Origin: Eublepharis macularius
Taxonomy: Eukaryota; Chordata; Lepidosauria; Squamata; Eublepharidae
Assembly: GCF_028583425.1 (NCBI RefSeq)
Contig: NC_072798.1
Span: 8,682,501 to 8,746,500, forward strand
Direction: 5' to 3'
Length of the DNA stretch: 64,000 nucleotides
The position numbers and the translations under genes were made by a program. Of the stretch, positions 1 to 11,200 are shown in pieces. Position 1 is the first letter of the stretch, and each line of letters starts with the position of its first letter. The notes under the pieces were generated by a model. It was not told the origin of the DNA. It made no database searches and saw only the letters and a list, made by a program, of their open reading frames with translations.

Positions 1-464
1 TAAAAGGAAAATAACTCACAGACATACGACAACTTCCTACAGAAAAGACCACATGTACAAATGTATTTACATCACCAAGCTTCGTCCTGTTGCGTGATGC
101 TGAAATCCTCCTATTCTTGGAAAGCTTGCAATTGGCAGGCAATATTTTTCAACCACAATAGCCGTTGTAAGGAGCTCTAGGCAGTTTTGACCACAAATTT
201 TATCCCATGTAGAGAATGATGGAATGGCCACCCAGGACTTCATCACTACCACAACTTCTTTCCTAACAAGTCACCTCTCTGAAACACTCTTAGGTTCTTC
301 TGAAATAAGCAACTGTCTTTTCTTTCCCAGCAGTCTTGACCACTGCTGCAATTACTGTCGAGGCTGTCATCAGTAGCCGAAACAACAGTATCAAACCTTC
401 AGAGATCACATTCGACTCTGGAAAGCTCATGAAAAGAGCAAATACTCCAGGTAGACTTAATAAT

Positions 465-820
465 AATAACTGCACTTATATACTGCTCTTCTTGATAGAT
501 TAGTGCCTTACTCAGAGTGCTGAACAAGTTAGTGTTATTATTATCCCCACAATACAGCTGGGGAGCTGGGGCTGAAAGGAGTGGCTGACCCAAGGCCACC
601 TACTGAGCTCATGGCAGTAGTGGGATTTGAACCAGTAGAGTGCTGCTGATTTGCAGCCGAACTACTTAGGGCCAAGCTACACATGACGAATGACACTTGA
701 ACAGCAAGTGTATTTCTCCCTGTTCACTTGCCCTCCACTCAATCCACTTGCCGTTCAAGTGTCATTCGTCATGTGTAGCTTGGCCCTTAACCACTGTGCT
801 ACAGCAGCTCTCTACAGGTG
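465..820 (-). repeat. tRNA-derived SINE interrupted by a MITE
   Basis: Reverse complement starts with a tRNA-like head (GTGGTTAA, then a GGTTCAAATCCC B box) and ends in a LINE-like tail with TGTGGGGATAATAATAAC. A Harbinger-like MITE sits inside it at 669-786. Confidence 0.8.
669..786. mobile_element. Harbinger-like palindromic MITE, TSD TTA
   Basis: GGGCCAAGCTAC ... GTAGCTTGGCCC terminal inverted repeats of about 45 bp, flanked on both sides by TTA (666-668, 787-789). TTA TSD and a GGGCC terminus fit PIF/Harbinger. No coding capacity. Confidence 0.8.
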
Positions 821-1139
821 GGGCAGTAGTGATTCTGGGGCCCTAGGCAAAAATCCAGGATAAGGCCGCAAAACCACGGCCACCCTGTCCCTGCCACTGC
901 TTCCTGGGGCCAAACAACAGGTGGCTTCACCCCAGGCAAGGTAGCTAGAAGCCACCACTGCCATCAGATGTCTGAGGCCCAGATGGGGCAGCTGCAATTG
1001 GTGTGAGGAGCCCACTGTTCCTCTCTTCCCCCTTCTGGGAGAGGAGACATAGGCATTTGGGACCCCGAAGTACGGGGCCTGGGGCAGCTCCTCCTGTAGC
1101 CAATTGGCTAAGATCGCTGCACAAACCACTTCATGACCT

Positions 1140-1592
1140 TCAATCTCCAATTCCTGGGTGCTGATAACAGCCACTCCAGGTCCAGACCCCTTAGGCAAAA
1201 GAACCTCCTGACAGTTAGAGCGGTCCCTCAGTGGAACAGGCTTCCTCAGGAGGTGGTGGGCTCTCCTCCTTTAGAGGTTTTTAAGCAGAGGCTAGATGGC
1301 CATCTGACAGCAATGCTGATTCTGTGACCCTGGGCAGATCATGAGAGGGAGGGCAGGAAGGGTTACATCAGTGCTTCGTTCATGTAGCCCCTTCTTACAT
1401 GCCCAGGGTAATGCCAATCGCCGCCTTGGGGTCAGGTGGCAATTTTCCACATGGAGCAGTGTTCCATGCGGCATGGAGAATGGAGCAGGGGTCACTAAGG
1501 AAGTTGGGGGGGGTAGTTGTGAATTTCCTGCATCGTGCAGGGCGTTGGACTAGATGACCCTAGAGGTCCCTTCCAACCCTATGATTCTATGA
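1140..1592 (+). mobile_element. CR1 LINE 3' end
   Basis: Encodes the CR1 reverse-transcriptase C-terminal signature (VPQWNRLPQEVV...FKQRLDGHL) and ends with the CR1 3'UTR hallmark GGACTAGATGACCCT ... CTATGATTCTATGAG. 5'-truncated. Confidence 0.88.
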
Positions 1593-2029
1593 GAAGGAAT
1601 TCATTTTAATCTTCAGTCTCCAGATTCTCTGAGGTTGTACCCACATGCGACTTATGAATTCAGACACAGGGCTGGATTCATAAGTTGCTCCAGGGGAGGG
1701 GGCGACAACATCATTTCTGGGAGTGACGTTGTTGCACCAGCCATCCAATCAGGGGTCACTAGTTTCCAGTCATGTGAAACTGGGAAGTGAAGACAGCGGT
1801 TGTGAGAGCTAGCCTTTCAAGGCTGAATCACCAGGGAACAAAGACAGGCCTGAAGGTGTTAGAATAAGCCAAGCTGGCACATTTTTCTCTAGCTAGGCTG
1901 AAAACTGAGCCCGCACCAAATTATGTCCCTGAACCAAAGTCACTCTTGACCAAATCCTAGGCCTTTATTGTCACTTCCTTACACTCTGAACTCACACACT
2001 GTGCAGTACATGCCACTCCTGAGGTGAGG

Positions 2030-2440
2030 GGAGAGTAGGGTTGCTGTGTCCTTTGTCTCCCCTGGTGGGAGTCTGGGAGCCTGGCACTTACCCTGCTGGG
2101 TCTCTGGTCTTTGTGCATGCAGAGCGTGTGCACACCCGGCTTCCTGATGTCACTTCCAGGAATCACGCCTGGGTCAAATGGCAGCCCACAGGTCAAAGGG
2201 CACTCCCCGGTTTCACCAATGGGCATGATTCGGCCCCAAATGGGCATGATTCGGGCTGCGGTGGGCATGCCACGGCACCCAGGGGAACGCACTACCCAGG
2301 TAATGCGCCCCCCCCCCCCGCTGACCAAGTAAGTGGGTGTGGGGAGGGGAATGGTGGGAGCAGGGGAATCCCCTGCCCCGGGTGGGGGAATGGCACCCTT
2401 AAGATAGAGACAAAAGAGGACTAGCAAAAGGATAAAACAG
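2030..2440. repeat. GC-rich hAT-like MITE family copy
   Basis: Belongs to a family seen again at about 33720-34140, 42475-42800, 44015-44425, 47300-48050 and 48408-48830: GC-rich, with ATGGGC or AATTGGGC half-palindromes and TGACATCA or TGACGTCA cores. Confidence 0.5.
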
Positions 2441-2756
2441 AGGCTACAGCTAGGATTCCCAGGTGCACGCCAGTGGCAGATAAACTCCCAAGGATTTGCC
2501 CCCTCACCCGCTGATCCACCAGCAGGCCCCCAATGGGCTGAATCAGCCCTGAGCAGAGCGCAGGAGCACTCCCACGACTGGCGTGATGACTTGAGAATGC
2601 ATAAGCTGCAAACCTCCTTGACCTGTTAGCCTCATGCCAGAGATGGAGTCTAAAGGTCCCATCCTGTCCTAGAACCTCCTTCCCCACTTCTCTGCAGCCT
2701 CTGTACTCTCATCTCAGCACCTGAGTAGTTGCCAGAAGGACTGATAGCTAGCCTAA

Positions 2757-2958
2757 GAGCCAAGCCACAAGTGATGCCTGACACAGGTTGGACACTTGTC
2801 AGCTTCCCTCAAGTTTTGATGGGAAATGTAGGCATCCTGGTTCTACAGCTTGGCTCTCCATTACAGCTACAAGACCAGGATGCCTACATTTCCCATCAAA
2901 ACTTGAGGGAAGCTGACAAGTGTCCAACCTGTGTCAGGCGTCACTTGTGGCTTGGCTT
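2757..2958. mobile_element. Harbinger-like foldback MITE (GAGCCAAGC family)
   Basis: Palindrome with arms GAGCCAAGC...CACTTGTCAGCTTCCC and their complement; further copies at 4819, 7262, 15697, 38845 and 40738. The flanks here do not give a clear TSD. Confidence 0.75.
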
Positions 2959-3349
2959 TTATTAGAGAAGACATAGGGTTGCCAACTCTGTGTTTGTAAA
3001 TTCCTGGACATTTTGGAGGTGAAACCCGGGGAGGGCAGAACTTGGGGAGGGCTATGCACACTTCTTCAAGGGAGCTCTGACTCTCTAAGGCTTATGCCCT
3101 GAATATTTTGTTAGTCTCTAAGGTGCCACTGGACTCAAATCCTGCTGTTCTATTGCAGACCAACATGGCTACCCACCTAGAATGACTCTTGATCTATGCT
3201 GATGTTCTTTTGTTAAGCCCCCCAGTCCATTCCCAGTTATCAAGACTGACAAATTTATAACTCTATATATTTTGTCTTAGTGTTGCAAAATGTCTACCCA
3301 GAAAGACGGGGAGGGGGGGAAGAGAGGGAAGTTTCACCAGTTTCAGAAA

Positions 3350-3600
3350 GTTTCCCCTAGCTCAGCTCACAGGTCAGAAATAAGGCTGCAATCGGAAAGG
3401 AGTGAGTGAAGCAAGGGCGAAACATTTCTCTTTCCTCGCCTCCCTGTTGGCTTAGGACAGGATAAAAACATGGCGCAAGGAGATCAGGAGATGTCATATG
3501 CAGACTATCCTGTAACCGTCCACTCAAGTCTAGCTGTTTCCACATTTCCTTCTACAGGCAATTGCAAGATATCTGTGGTTTCTCCATTTCGATTAGATGA
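3350..3600 (+). repeat. Unidentified direct repeat, copy 1
   Basis: Shares GCTCAGCTCACAG and TTGCAAGATAT blocks in the same order with 4110-4420, about 760-810 bases further on. Diverged; family unknown to me. Confidence 0.45.
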
Positions 3601-4109
3601 TGTACCCTATTTAATGGGTGTAATTCTTTGCTACAAACGTTGCCCTTCTCCACACTCTCGGAGGACATCCACACAGCTGCAAGAAGTCTCAAAGCTGCCT
3701 GGGTAAGCGTAGCTGGCGCATCTCAATCTCTCTCCTGCCTGTGTTAATTTTTTTTGGCCCTCGCCATATCAGGATGTTTCTTGATACCTACCCCAAACAG
3801 TTTATTAACATGTGCGGATCTAGTACTTAAACAGTGACATCCCTAGCAGAGTTACTCCAGTCTAAGCCCATTGGTTTCTATGGGCTGAGAGTGGAGTAAC
3901 TCTTCTTAGGATTTCACAGAAAATTCCATTCCAGTCTCTCTCTTTGTAAGTGTCCGCCAAGGCAAGTTTACTGCGAACGCATGACTTGAAATGTGGGTTG
4001 CATAAATCAGCCTGCGGTGGGGGAGTGATTTCCGGCAAGCGAGTAGAAAAGAGTGACGAATCCTGAACTTCTACCTGCCACTTTCCTTTCTGCCAGGCCC
4101 TCTTCTACT

Positions 4110-4420
4110 TTTTCCCCTTGCTCAGCTCACAGATTGGAAATAAGAGAGGGTGCAACAGAAGAGGGGTGGGTAAAGCAAGGGTGAAACACCTTTCCTTCCT
4201 CGCCTCTGCTTCTGCCTCCCTACCCTTCCTCTGGACACCTAGCACAAGATGCGATGGATAATGGCGTGAAGCAAGCAGAGATGTGCTCTCTGTCTCATGA
4301 ACATTCATGCTCAATTAAATCTGGTTGGTCTTTAAGGCGCTGTCCAACTTCTGCGTTAACAATCCAAGAGGCTGTTGCAAGATATATGTGGTCTCCCATT
4401 TGGATTAGGTTTCTTTTCCA
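4110..4420 (+). repeat. Unidentified direct repeat, copy 2
   Basis: Partner of 3350-3600. The two blocks are the same but the interval between them is about 50 bases longer. Confidence 0.45.
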
Positions 4421-4743
4421 GCTTTTGGGGTGAATTCCGCACATATGCAGAAACTAACTGCCTAGCGAAATGTGTCTGGGTCACAGATGGGCTATTTGGA
4501 TCCATCCAACAAGTTCAATGTTTGTGAATGTGCGCATTAACCTTGTTGGACAACTTCTTTCAATCACTGGAAGTTCTTACTGAATTCCCTAAATAATTTG
4601 TTCACAAGGGCTGTGTAAATACCTCCATTTCCATCCAACTTACCTTTGTACGTGTTCTCCAAGGGCCAAGCTTCATGTCTTGGATAAATTATATGGAAAT
4701 GATTATATGGAACGGATATAAAACATCAAGGTGAGAGAGATTT

Positions 4744-5095
4744 AATAATAACAATCACAGTGTGCTTATAAAACACCCTTCTGGACAGATTAGTGCCATG
4801 CTCAGAGCAGAGAACTTAGAGCAGAACCACAAGTGGCAAAAGGCACAGGTTGGACATTTGTCAGCTTCCCTCAAGTTTTGATGGGAAATGTAGGCATCCT
4901 GGTCTTGCAGCTTGGTTCTCCGACTGCTGTCCAATGGACTTTTCAACTGTCACTTGTCCAACATTCCGCCAAGCTGCCTACATTTCCCATCAAAACTAGA
5001 GGGAAGCTGACAAGTGTCCAACCTGTGCCTTTTGTCACTTGTAGTTCTGCTCAAAGTCAGTGTTATTATTATCCCCACAATACAGGTGAGGAGAG
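4744..5095 (-). repeat. SINE fragment split by a MITE
   Basis: The same SINE tail as at 465-820 (GTGTTATTATTATCCCCAC), split by the foldback MITE at 4819-5052. Confidence 0.65.
4819..5052. mobile_element. Harbinger-like foldback MITE
   Basis: GAGCAGAACCAC ... GTTCTGCTC termini, two inverted arms with the shared GTTTTGATGGGAAATG core. Confidence 0.75.
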
Positions 5096-5250
5096 GAAGG
5101 GAGTGCCAAGCCCTTCCTTGGCTCTCTTCTGCCATGACCTTCCTTCTTTACTTTCCTGCTATTTGAATTAATTCAATAAGCCCAACTAAGAGGGAAACAG
5201 CCTGCAGTAGGGGATGGAAGGGGAAAACCATGAGTGACCCAAGGATTAAG

Positions 5251-5443
5251 TTTCAGGTAGGTTGCTGTGTTGGTCTAGTAGAAGGGCAGGTTTTTCTTTG
5301 CTCCACCCCTCCCACCTCCTGACTGGGATATAAAGGCTCAGGGATCCCCAATTCTCCCCTCATCTGAAGAAGAGAGCTTTGACTCTTGAAAGCTTACATC
5401 CAGAAAATCTTGTTGGTCTCAAAGGTGCTACTGGACTCAGATT
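5251..5443 (+). mobile_element. PLE fragment with 11-bp TSD
   Basis: Flanked by CAAGGATTAAG at 5240-5250 and 5444-5454. Contains GATATAAAGG, then CTGAAGA at 5364-5370, a hairpin, GAAA at 5388-5391 and the tail AAAGGTGCTACTGGACT typical of squamate Penelope-like elements. Confidence 0.8.
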
Positions 5444-6574
5444 CAAGGATTAAGCTCTTCATCCTATGTAGTGTTATTCTTTACATTGAACTGGATTCTT
5501 ACTGTGCACTTTGCACTTTATAGACTATTTGATATACATTTGGCTTCTGTACAATTTTTTCCAGGGGAACTGATCTTGGGAGTAAGGAGATAAGTTGTCA
5601 TTTTAGGAAGCCACTTGGAGATAAACTGTAATTTCAGGAAGCCTCCTGGAAATTGGCAACCCTAGTATTCAGGACATGATTGGGAACGGGGCTAATTCTG
5701 CCTCCGATAATCCCAATTGAATGGATTTAGATTTTACCAATCAGGTTCCAGTCCATTTACTTGGCCCTATACAGTCACTTCCTCTGACAGGCTGCAGGGT
5801 GCCATGGTGTGCAGTAAATAACTATGCAAACGAACAAGCAAACAAGTATAACAACTGAACTTCACACATGGGCCCACAGAAGCATTGCCACAGCCGCTGG
5901 GTTGTTTCCCCTTTAAACTGGAGCAAAAGGGGGGGGGGGTTGATTAAAGGGGAAAGCACCTGGAGATCAAAGAGTCATGCTTGGAAAGAGCATGAAGTCC
6001 TACGAAGGCTTCCCAGAACAGTAGGGGTATCCTGTACTGCCTCTGGGGAAAAATCCCCATGTCAAAGCAGTTCAGTGTAAAATAGGGTTGACAGGCAGCA
6101 TCGGAGGCAGAACATGGGAGGGGGGGGGCTCTGTGCCATGATGTAACTTCTAGGAAAACCCAAAAGTGACACCGGGTAGCTCCAGGAATCGCTGGACACT
6201 CTGTGGTAAAACCATAGAGTTTCCAGCCATTCCTAGAAGTACCTTGTTATGACCTTTACTTTCTTTTGGGTAGATTTTGCCTTTAATCTTTCCCTTAACA
6301 CCCTCTGGTTAGTTTGCTGCCACCAGGAATATTATATTCCAAGATATTTTATTTAAGTTTTCCCATTTGTAACATGCCTGAGCATCAGGCTCCTTCATGG
6401 TTCTATGTGGCCCTGAGGATAGGAGTGGGATATAGCAATGACAGCTACTCTGGGATATAATAAAAACAAAGTAAACTTTTATTTTTTCAAGAAGCGTATC
6501 AGTTTCATAAATGTAGTTCTCAGTTCTTGAAGTTACTTCATTTAAACTCATTCACACAGATCTCTTCTAAGACT

Positions 6575-7408
6575 TCACACACAGTTAGCCTCTTTCTCTG
6601 ACTCAATATTTCTCACAGACGTGCTTGAAGTTACTCAGGCAGCACACAGCTAGCCTCTCTTTCGCTGACTCTCATTCACAGAAAAATTAAACCTGCTCAG
6701 GCAGCACACAGCTGGCCTCCCTTTCCCTGACTGAGTGTCCTTTCACAAACATGCTCAGTTCAGGTTCCACACAGGTTATATTTCTCTCATAAACACTTCA
6801 ACACACTCAGGCAGCACACAGCCAGCCTGCCTTCTTCTGACCGAGAGCCAAGCTACAAGTGACGCCTTACACAGGATGGACACTTGTCAGCTTCCCTCAA
6901 GTTTTGATGGGAAATGTAGGCGTCCTGGTCTTGCAGCTGTAATGGAGAGCCAAGCTGTAAAACCAGGATGCCTACATTTCCCATCAAAACTTCACACACA
7001 GTTAGCCTCTTTCTCTGACTCAATATTTCTCACAGACGTGCTTGAAGTTACTCAGGCAGCACACAGCTAGCCTCTCTTTCTCTGACTCTCATTCACAGAA
7101 AAATTAAACCTGCTCAGGCAGCACACAGCTGGCCTCCCTTTCCCTGACTGAGTGTCCTTTCACAAACATGCTCAGTTCAGGTTCCACACAGGTTATATTT
7201 CTCTCATAAACACTTCAACACACTCAGGCAGCACACAGCCAGCCTGCCGTCTTCTGACCGAGAGCCAAGCTACAAGTGATGCCTTACACAGGATGGACAC
7301 TTGTCAGCTTCCCTCAAGTTTTGATGGGAAATGTAGGCGTCCCGGTTTTACAGCTTGGATCTCCATTACAGCTCCAAGACCAGGATGCCTACATTTCCCA
7401 TCAAAACT
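6575..7408. repeat. Tandem duplication, 417-bp period, two copies
   Basis: ACACAGTTAGCCTC at 6577 recurs at 6994, and the sequence stays near-identical for 417 bases. The first copy ends inside the second arm of a MITE. Confidence 0.9.
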
Positions 7409-7463
7409 TGAGGGAAGCTGACAAGTCTCCAACCTGTGTCAGGCGTCACTTGTAGCTTGGCTC
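7262..7463. mobile_element. Harbinger-like foldback MITE (complete, within LTR)
   Basis: GAGCCAAGC ... GCTTGGCTC palindrome nested in the LTR. A truncated twin at about 6844-6990 came from the tandem duplication. Confidence 0.8.
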
Positions 7464-7925
7464 TCACAAACTCCCCCCCCTCCGTCTAAACTGCATTCAC
7501 TCCGCCCACCCTCTCAGTCCTCAACCAATCATATCCCTCTCCTTCACCCCCCCTCTTCACCTATCTCACACCAAGCATTTAAAGATACATGTACGCATTT
7601 ACCTGAAATCATTACATACCTGATGTCACTTCTGGGTTCCTCCCAGAAGAGATGTGGTGGTGCAGATGTTACTGACATTTTTTTAAAAAATCCCTGCTAC
7701 CACTCGGAGTGGCAGAGGGCAATAAGGGCTGCCCATGGGAGGCTTCCTGCCATAGCGGGAGGCCTGGCAGCCCTAGTGGGAAACTTCCTTGAAAAATCAC
7801 TGAACAAGAAGGGCTTTGGGGGCAGTAGGTTGAAAAATGTTTACAAACCTCACGCACTTCTGAACTTTTCACTCCCCCAAACTTGTCTTTCAGGGACTGA
7901 GATCCCCTTCAGAAACAGCTCAACA

Positions 7926-8207
7926 ATGTTGCTCCCATTCCTGTTCCTTATTTCTGCCTCCTTCCTCCTGCCTGGGAACAGCGAAGTGGTGAACAGTTTT
8001 AACAAATGCAGCGGCTTCTTCTTCAACAAGAAGTTCCCCAATGATGCTCTGAAGCCACAAAGCCCAGCCATGATTTGCCAGATGTACAAGAACAAGCATC
8101 GCTTTGCCACCATGTACGACCGGAAGAATCGCATTCCGATATATTCTGCTTATGTTTACAATCCTAATCCGGGTGACAGGTCTGGAGAATGGCTGATCGA
8201 ACCCCAG
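7926..8207 (+). CDS. ENDOD1-like coding exon 1
   Basis: Encodes the signal peptide and N-terminal strand region, residues 1-94. A likely 5'UTR acceptor (pyrimidine tract then TTTCAG at 7893) lies 32 bases upstream of the ATG, so a non-coding upstream exon probably exists; I cannot place it. The exon ends CCCCAG|GTAAGAG. Confidence 0.88.
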
Positions 8208-11200
8208 GTAAGAGGACGGATCCAGGAATATTGGACCTGTCTTTCATACTTTGCTGTATACCTTGGGGTCATCTTCCTATTCAGTGCTCTACCGAGACTG
8301 CTAGGATGCGGTATTCGGGGCTTAATGTCTGTATGTGAGGTCACACAGGCTTTTAGTCTAACCTGCTGGTGATGAAATCAAAAAGAGTCCAGTAGCACCT
8401 TTAAGACTAACCAATGGTCAGTCAAGACCCCTCTCATTCATTTTACGAAAAAACTCCAAGCCCTCATGTTTATGATCAAACGATGTAGTATTCTATAGTG
8501 GCATCACACAAGGAAATGAAACCAAAGTATCAAATCAACACCAGAAACTAACTGAAAACCGCATATCCTAGGGTTGCTGGCTGGAGAGCTTGCAGAATTA
8601 CTCCAGACTGCAATTTCCCTGTAGAAAATGGCTGCTTCGGAGGGTGGACTCTATGGCATTATGCCCCAGTGTGGTCTAGGGCTGCCAGCCACTGGCAGTG
8701 GCACAAATCTGAGGAGGGGACATACACATACACACACCACGGAGCAACAGTGTTATATCACTTTTGGGGGGAAACCGGGAAATGATGTCATCTCTAGGAA
8801 TCTCCAGAAACTCTATGGTAGATCGCTGGACTATGGTGATTCCTAGAAAGGCATGACATCACTTCTGGGTCTCTCCTGGAAGTGACTAATGCCACTGTGC
8901 TGACAGTGATTTTTTTTTTACTTTATTTTTCTCCCATCAGCTGTCATAGTGGTAGCATGCAATAGGAGCTTGGGGCAGGAGATCTCTCTCCCCGATAGGT
9001 ACCAGACAATCCTACTCGGGTCCCTCCCTTCCCCAAACCCTGCCCTTCTCAGGTTCTACACCCAAATCTCTCAGAATTTCCGTAAGCTTGGAAGAATAAC
9101 TTTTCTTATATATTCCTCGATAAAGGATTTGATGCTTAATGTGCGGGGATGCTGCTAATGTGGAGTGACAAAGATTGCGAATGGGAGCCAAGAAGTGTAC
9201 GCCTCAATTTCTTGCTTCCACCGTGACCTCAGAATGAGGCCTAATTGTCTCTCAGCTGCAATATCAGGATAGCGATAACAAAGCTATCTTTTTAGGCTAT
9301 TGTTAGGACTTCGGAGATATGGGCCGATTCCAGATGACTAACCTTAAGGCGTTTCATGCCGCCCTCTTCCGGATCGCGATGGGGAAAATGCGAAATATCG
9401 CGTTTCCTCGCGCGAGTTTTGCGCGTCGTCGCGCAAAACTCGCGCGAGGAAATGAGATATTTCGCATTTTCCCCGTCGCGATCCGGAAGAGGGCGCCATG
9501 AAACGCCTTAAGGTTAGTCATCTGGAATCGGCCATGGTGTTTCCCACATGGCCACTATAGCGTTTCAGAATCTATTCTGCTTCCCATGTTTTCAAGAGTT
9601 CCGCATGTGTAAGGGAATCATGGGAAACAGAAATGGGTTTTGTTTGTCTTTCCCGTTTTTTCCCCGTGCACATTCTGTGATTTTTTTTTAAGCCGCTGCT
9701 GACACGTATTATGTCCATGCAGAATCGAAAACTCCCGTTCTGCTTCTTGTGCCCCCCTCTTCCTTTCCCCCAGGAGCTGATTGGTCTGTCTGCCGGTAAC
9801 CACTCCCACCCTCCTCAGCTCTTTGAACGCAACTTTACTTGGGGATTGTAGTTTTCAAAGACAGTTTTCAAAGACAGAGCTGCACGGGATCACAATTGTT
9901 TTCTTTCAATCTCAATGGACCAAGAGGAATTACCAGCTCTTCCCCTCCCCTGCCTCCCCATGCTTGGGATAATGCTGAAAATCTGCTTGGGGCTCAAACT
10001 AAATAACGCAGGGGATCTGAGAGATCATCTTTGTTTTTTTAAAAAAACTAAAGCAACCACGTAGGGCTGCTAAACTGATTGCAGAAGTGGTGCTAGAGAA
10101 GCTTCAAACCTTTCCTCCTGTACTGTTTTCACAAACTAAATTTACCTCCCCAGGTGCTGGTGTTAGTTCTATAATGGAAAGTCCAACAGGACACACGCAC
10201 GCACCAGTACAGGACCCTGTTCCTAGTGCAGGACGGCAGGGGAGGGGAAGGGCTGGCAGTTCCTCTCTCCGTTGAGACTGCAAGAAAACATTTGCAAAGT
10301 TCCTCTCCCCCAGTGATCCCGCACAGCTCTGTCTTTGAAAACTATAGTTCCCAGGTAAAGTTGAGTCCTGACATGTTAAAAAACACGTGACTGGCGCCAC
10401 TTATAACTTGGCCCTTAGCCAGTGTGGTGTAGTGGTTAGGATATCAGACTAGGATCTGGGAGACTCACATTTGAATCTCCACTGTGCTACGGAAGTTTAT
10501 GGGATGGTCTTGAGCCAGTCAGGCAATCTCAGCCTAGCCTACCTCGTAGGGTTGTTGTGAGGGTAAAATGGGTGGTAGGATACTTCATACCTCTCCTTAT
10601 GAGTCATCTTCCAGACCTGAAACAGTCCCTGGAAGCTGCTGTTTGCCCCACTGAGAGACACTTACCGAAAGAACACATGTAGCTATCCACAGGGCTTTTT
10701 TTCAGCAGGAACGCGGTGGAACAGAGTTCCGGAACCTCTTGAAAATGGTCACATGGCTGGTGGCCCCGCCCCCTGATCTCCAGACAGAGGGGAGTTTAGA
10801 TTGCCCTCCGCACTGCAGTGCAGAGGACAATCTAAACTCCCCTCTGTCTGGAGATCAGGGGGCGGGGCCACCAGCCATGTGACCATTTTCTCCAAGGGCA
10901 ACCCATTGAGTTCCACCACCTCTTTTCCCAGGAAAAAAGCCCTGGCTATCCATATATGTTGAGTTTCCTCCAAGGGTCAAATATGGGCTCCCTGGGGCCA
11001 TTTCAGTTCGGAAAAATGGTGCAGGAGGGAGAGATAAGGCCCATCTTTGACCCTGATCTGAATTGGGTTCCTGCTTGCGTGGAAAGTACATTCCTAGAAA
11101 GGGCTGGCAAAGCACATCTGATCGTCTGAAGATACCAGGAAATTTTAGCATAGGTAGTTAAGCCCTCGGAGGGAACGGTGTGGTTCCGTAGAGCCTCTGA

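Larger units (their letters stand above)
6245..7616 (-). mobile_element. Solo LTR (1372 bp) with 5-bp TSD
   Basis: TGTTATGA ... TCATTACA termini (TG...CA) flanked by TACCT at 6240-6244 and 7617-7621. The interrupted host sequence is itself a repeat that reads continuously across the site. On the minus strand TTTAAA near 6540 and AATAAA near 6480 are spaced like a promoter and poly(A) signal, which suggests the orientation. It contains a 417-bp tandem duplication and nested MITEs. No internal retroviral genes remain. Gypsy versus ERV cannot be decided. Confidence 0.65.

Noticed and set aside
2041..2427. Overlapping frames of 127 and 156 codons
   Set aside because: GC-rich repeat sequence shared with other loci; no family similarity.
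6735..7421. Two near-identical frames of 111 and 89 codons starting MSFHKHAQFRF
   Set aside because: Created by the 417-bp tandem duplication of an LTR/MITE; the shared SSFDGKCR part occurs in every MITE copy.
7623..7925. N-terminal extension of the ENDOD1-like protein by 101 codons
   Set aside because: Extension has no family similarity, would bury the signal peptide, and crosses a likely 3' splice site at 7893.
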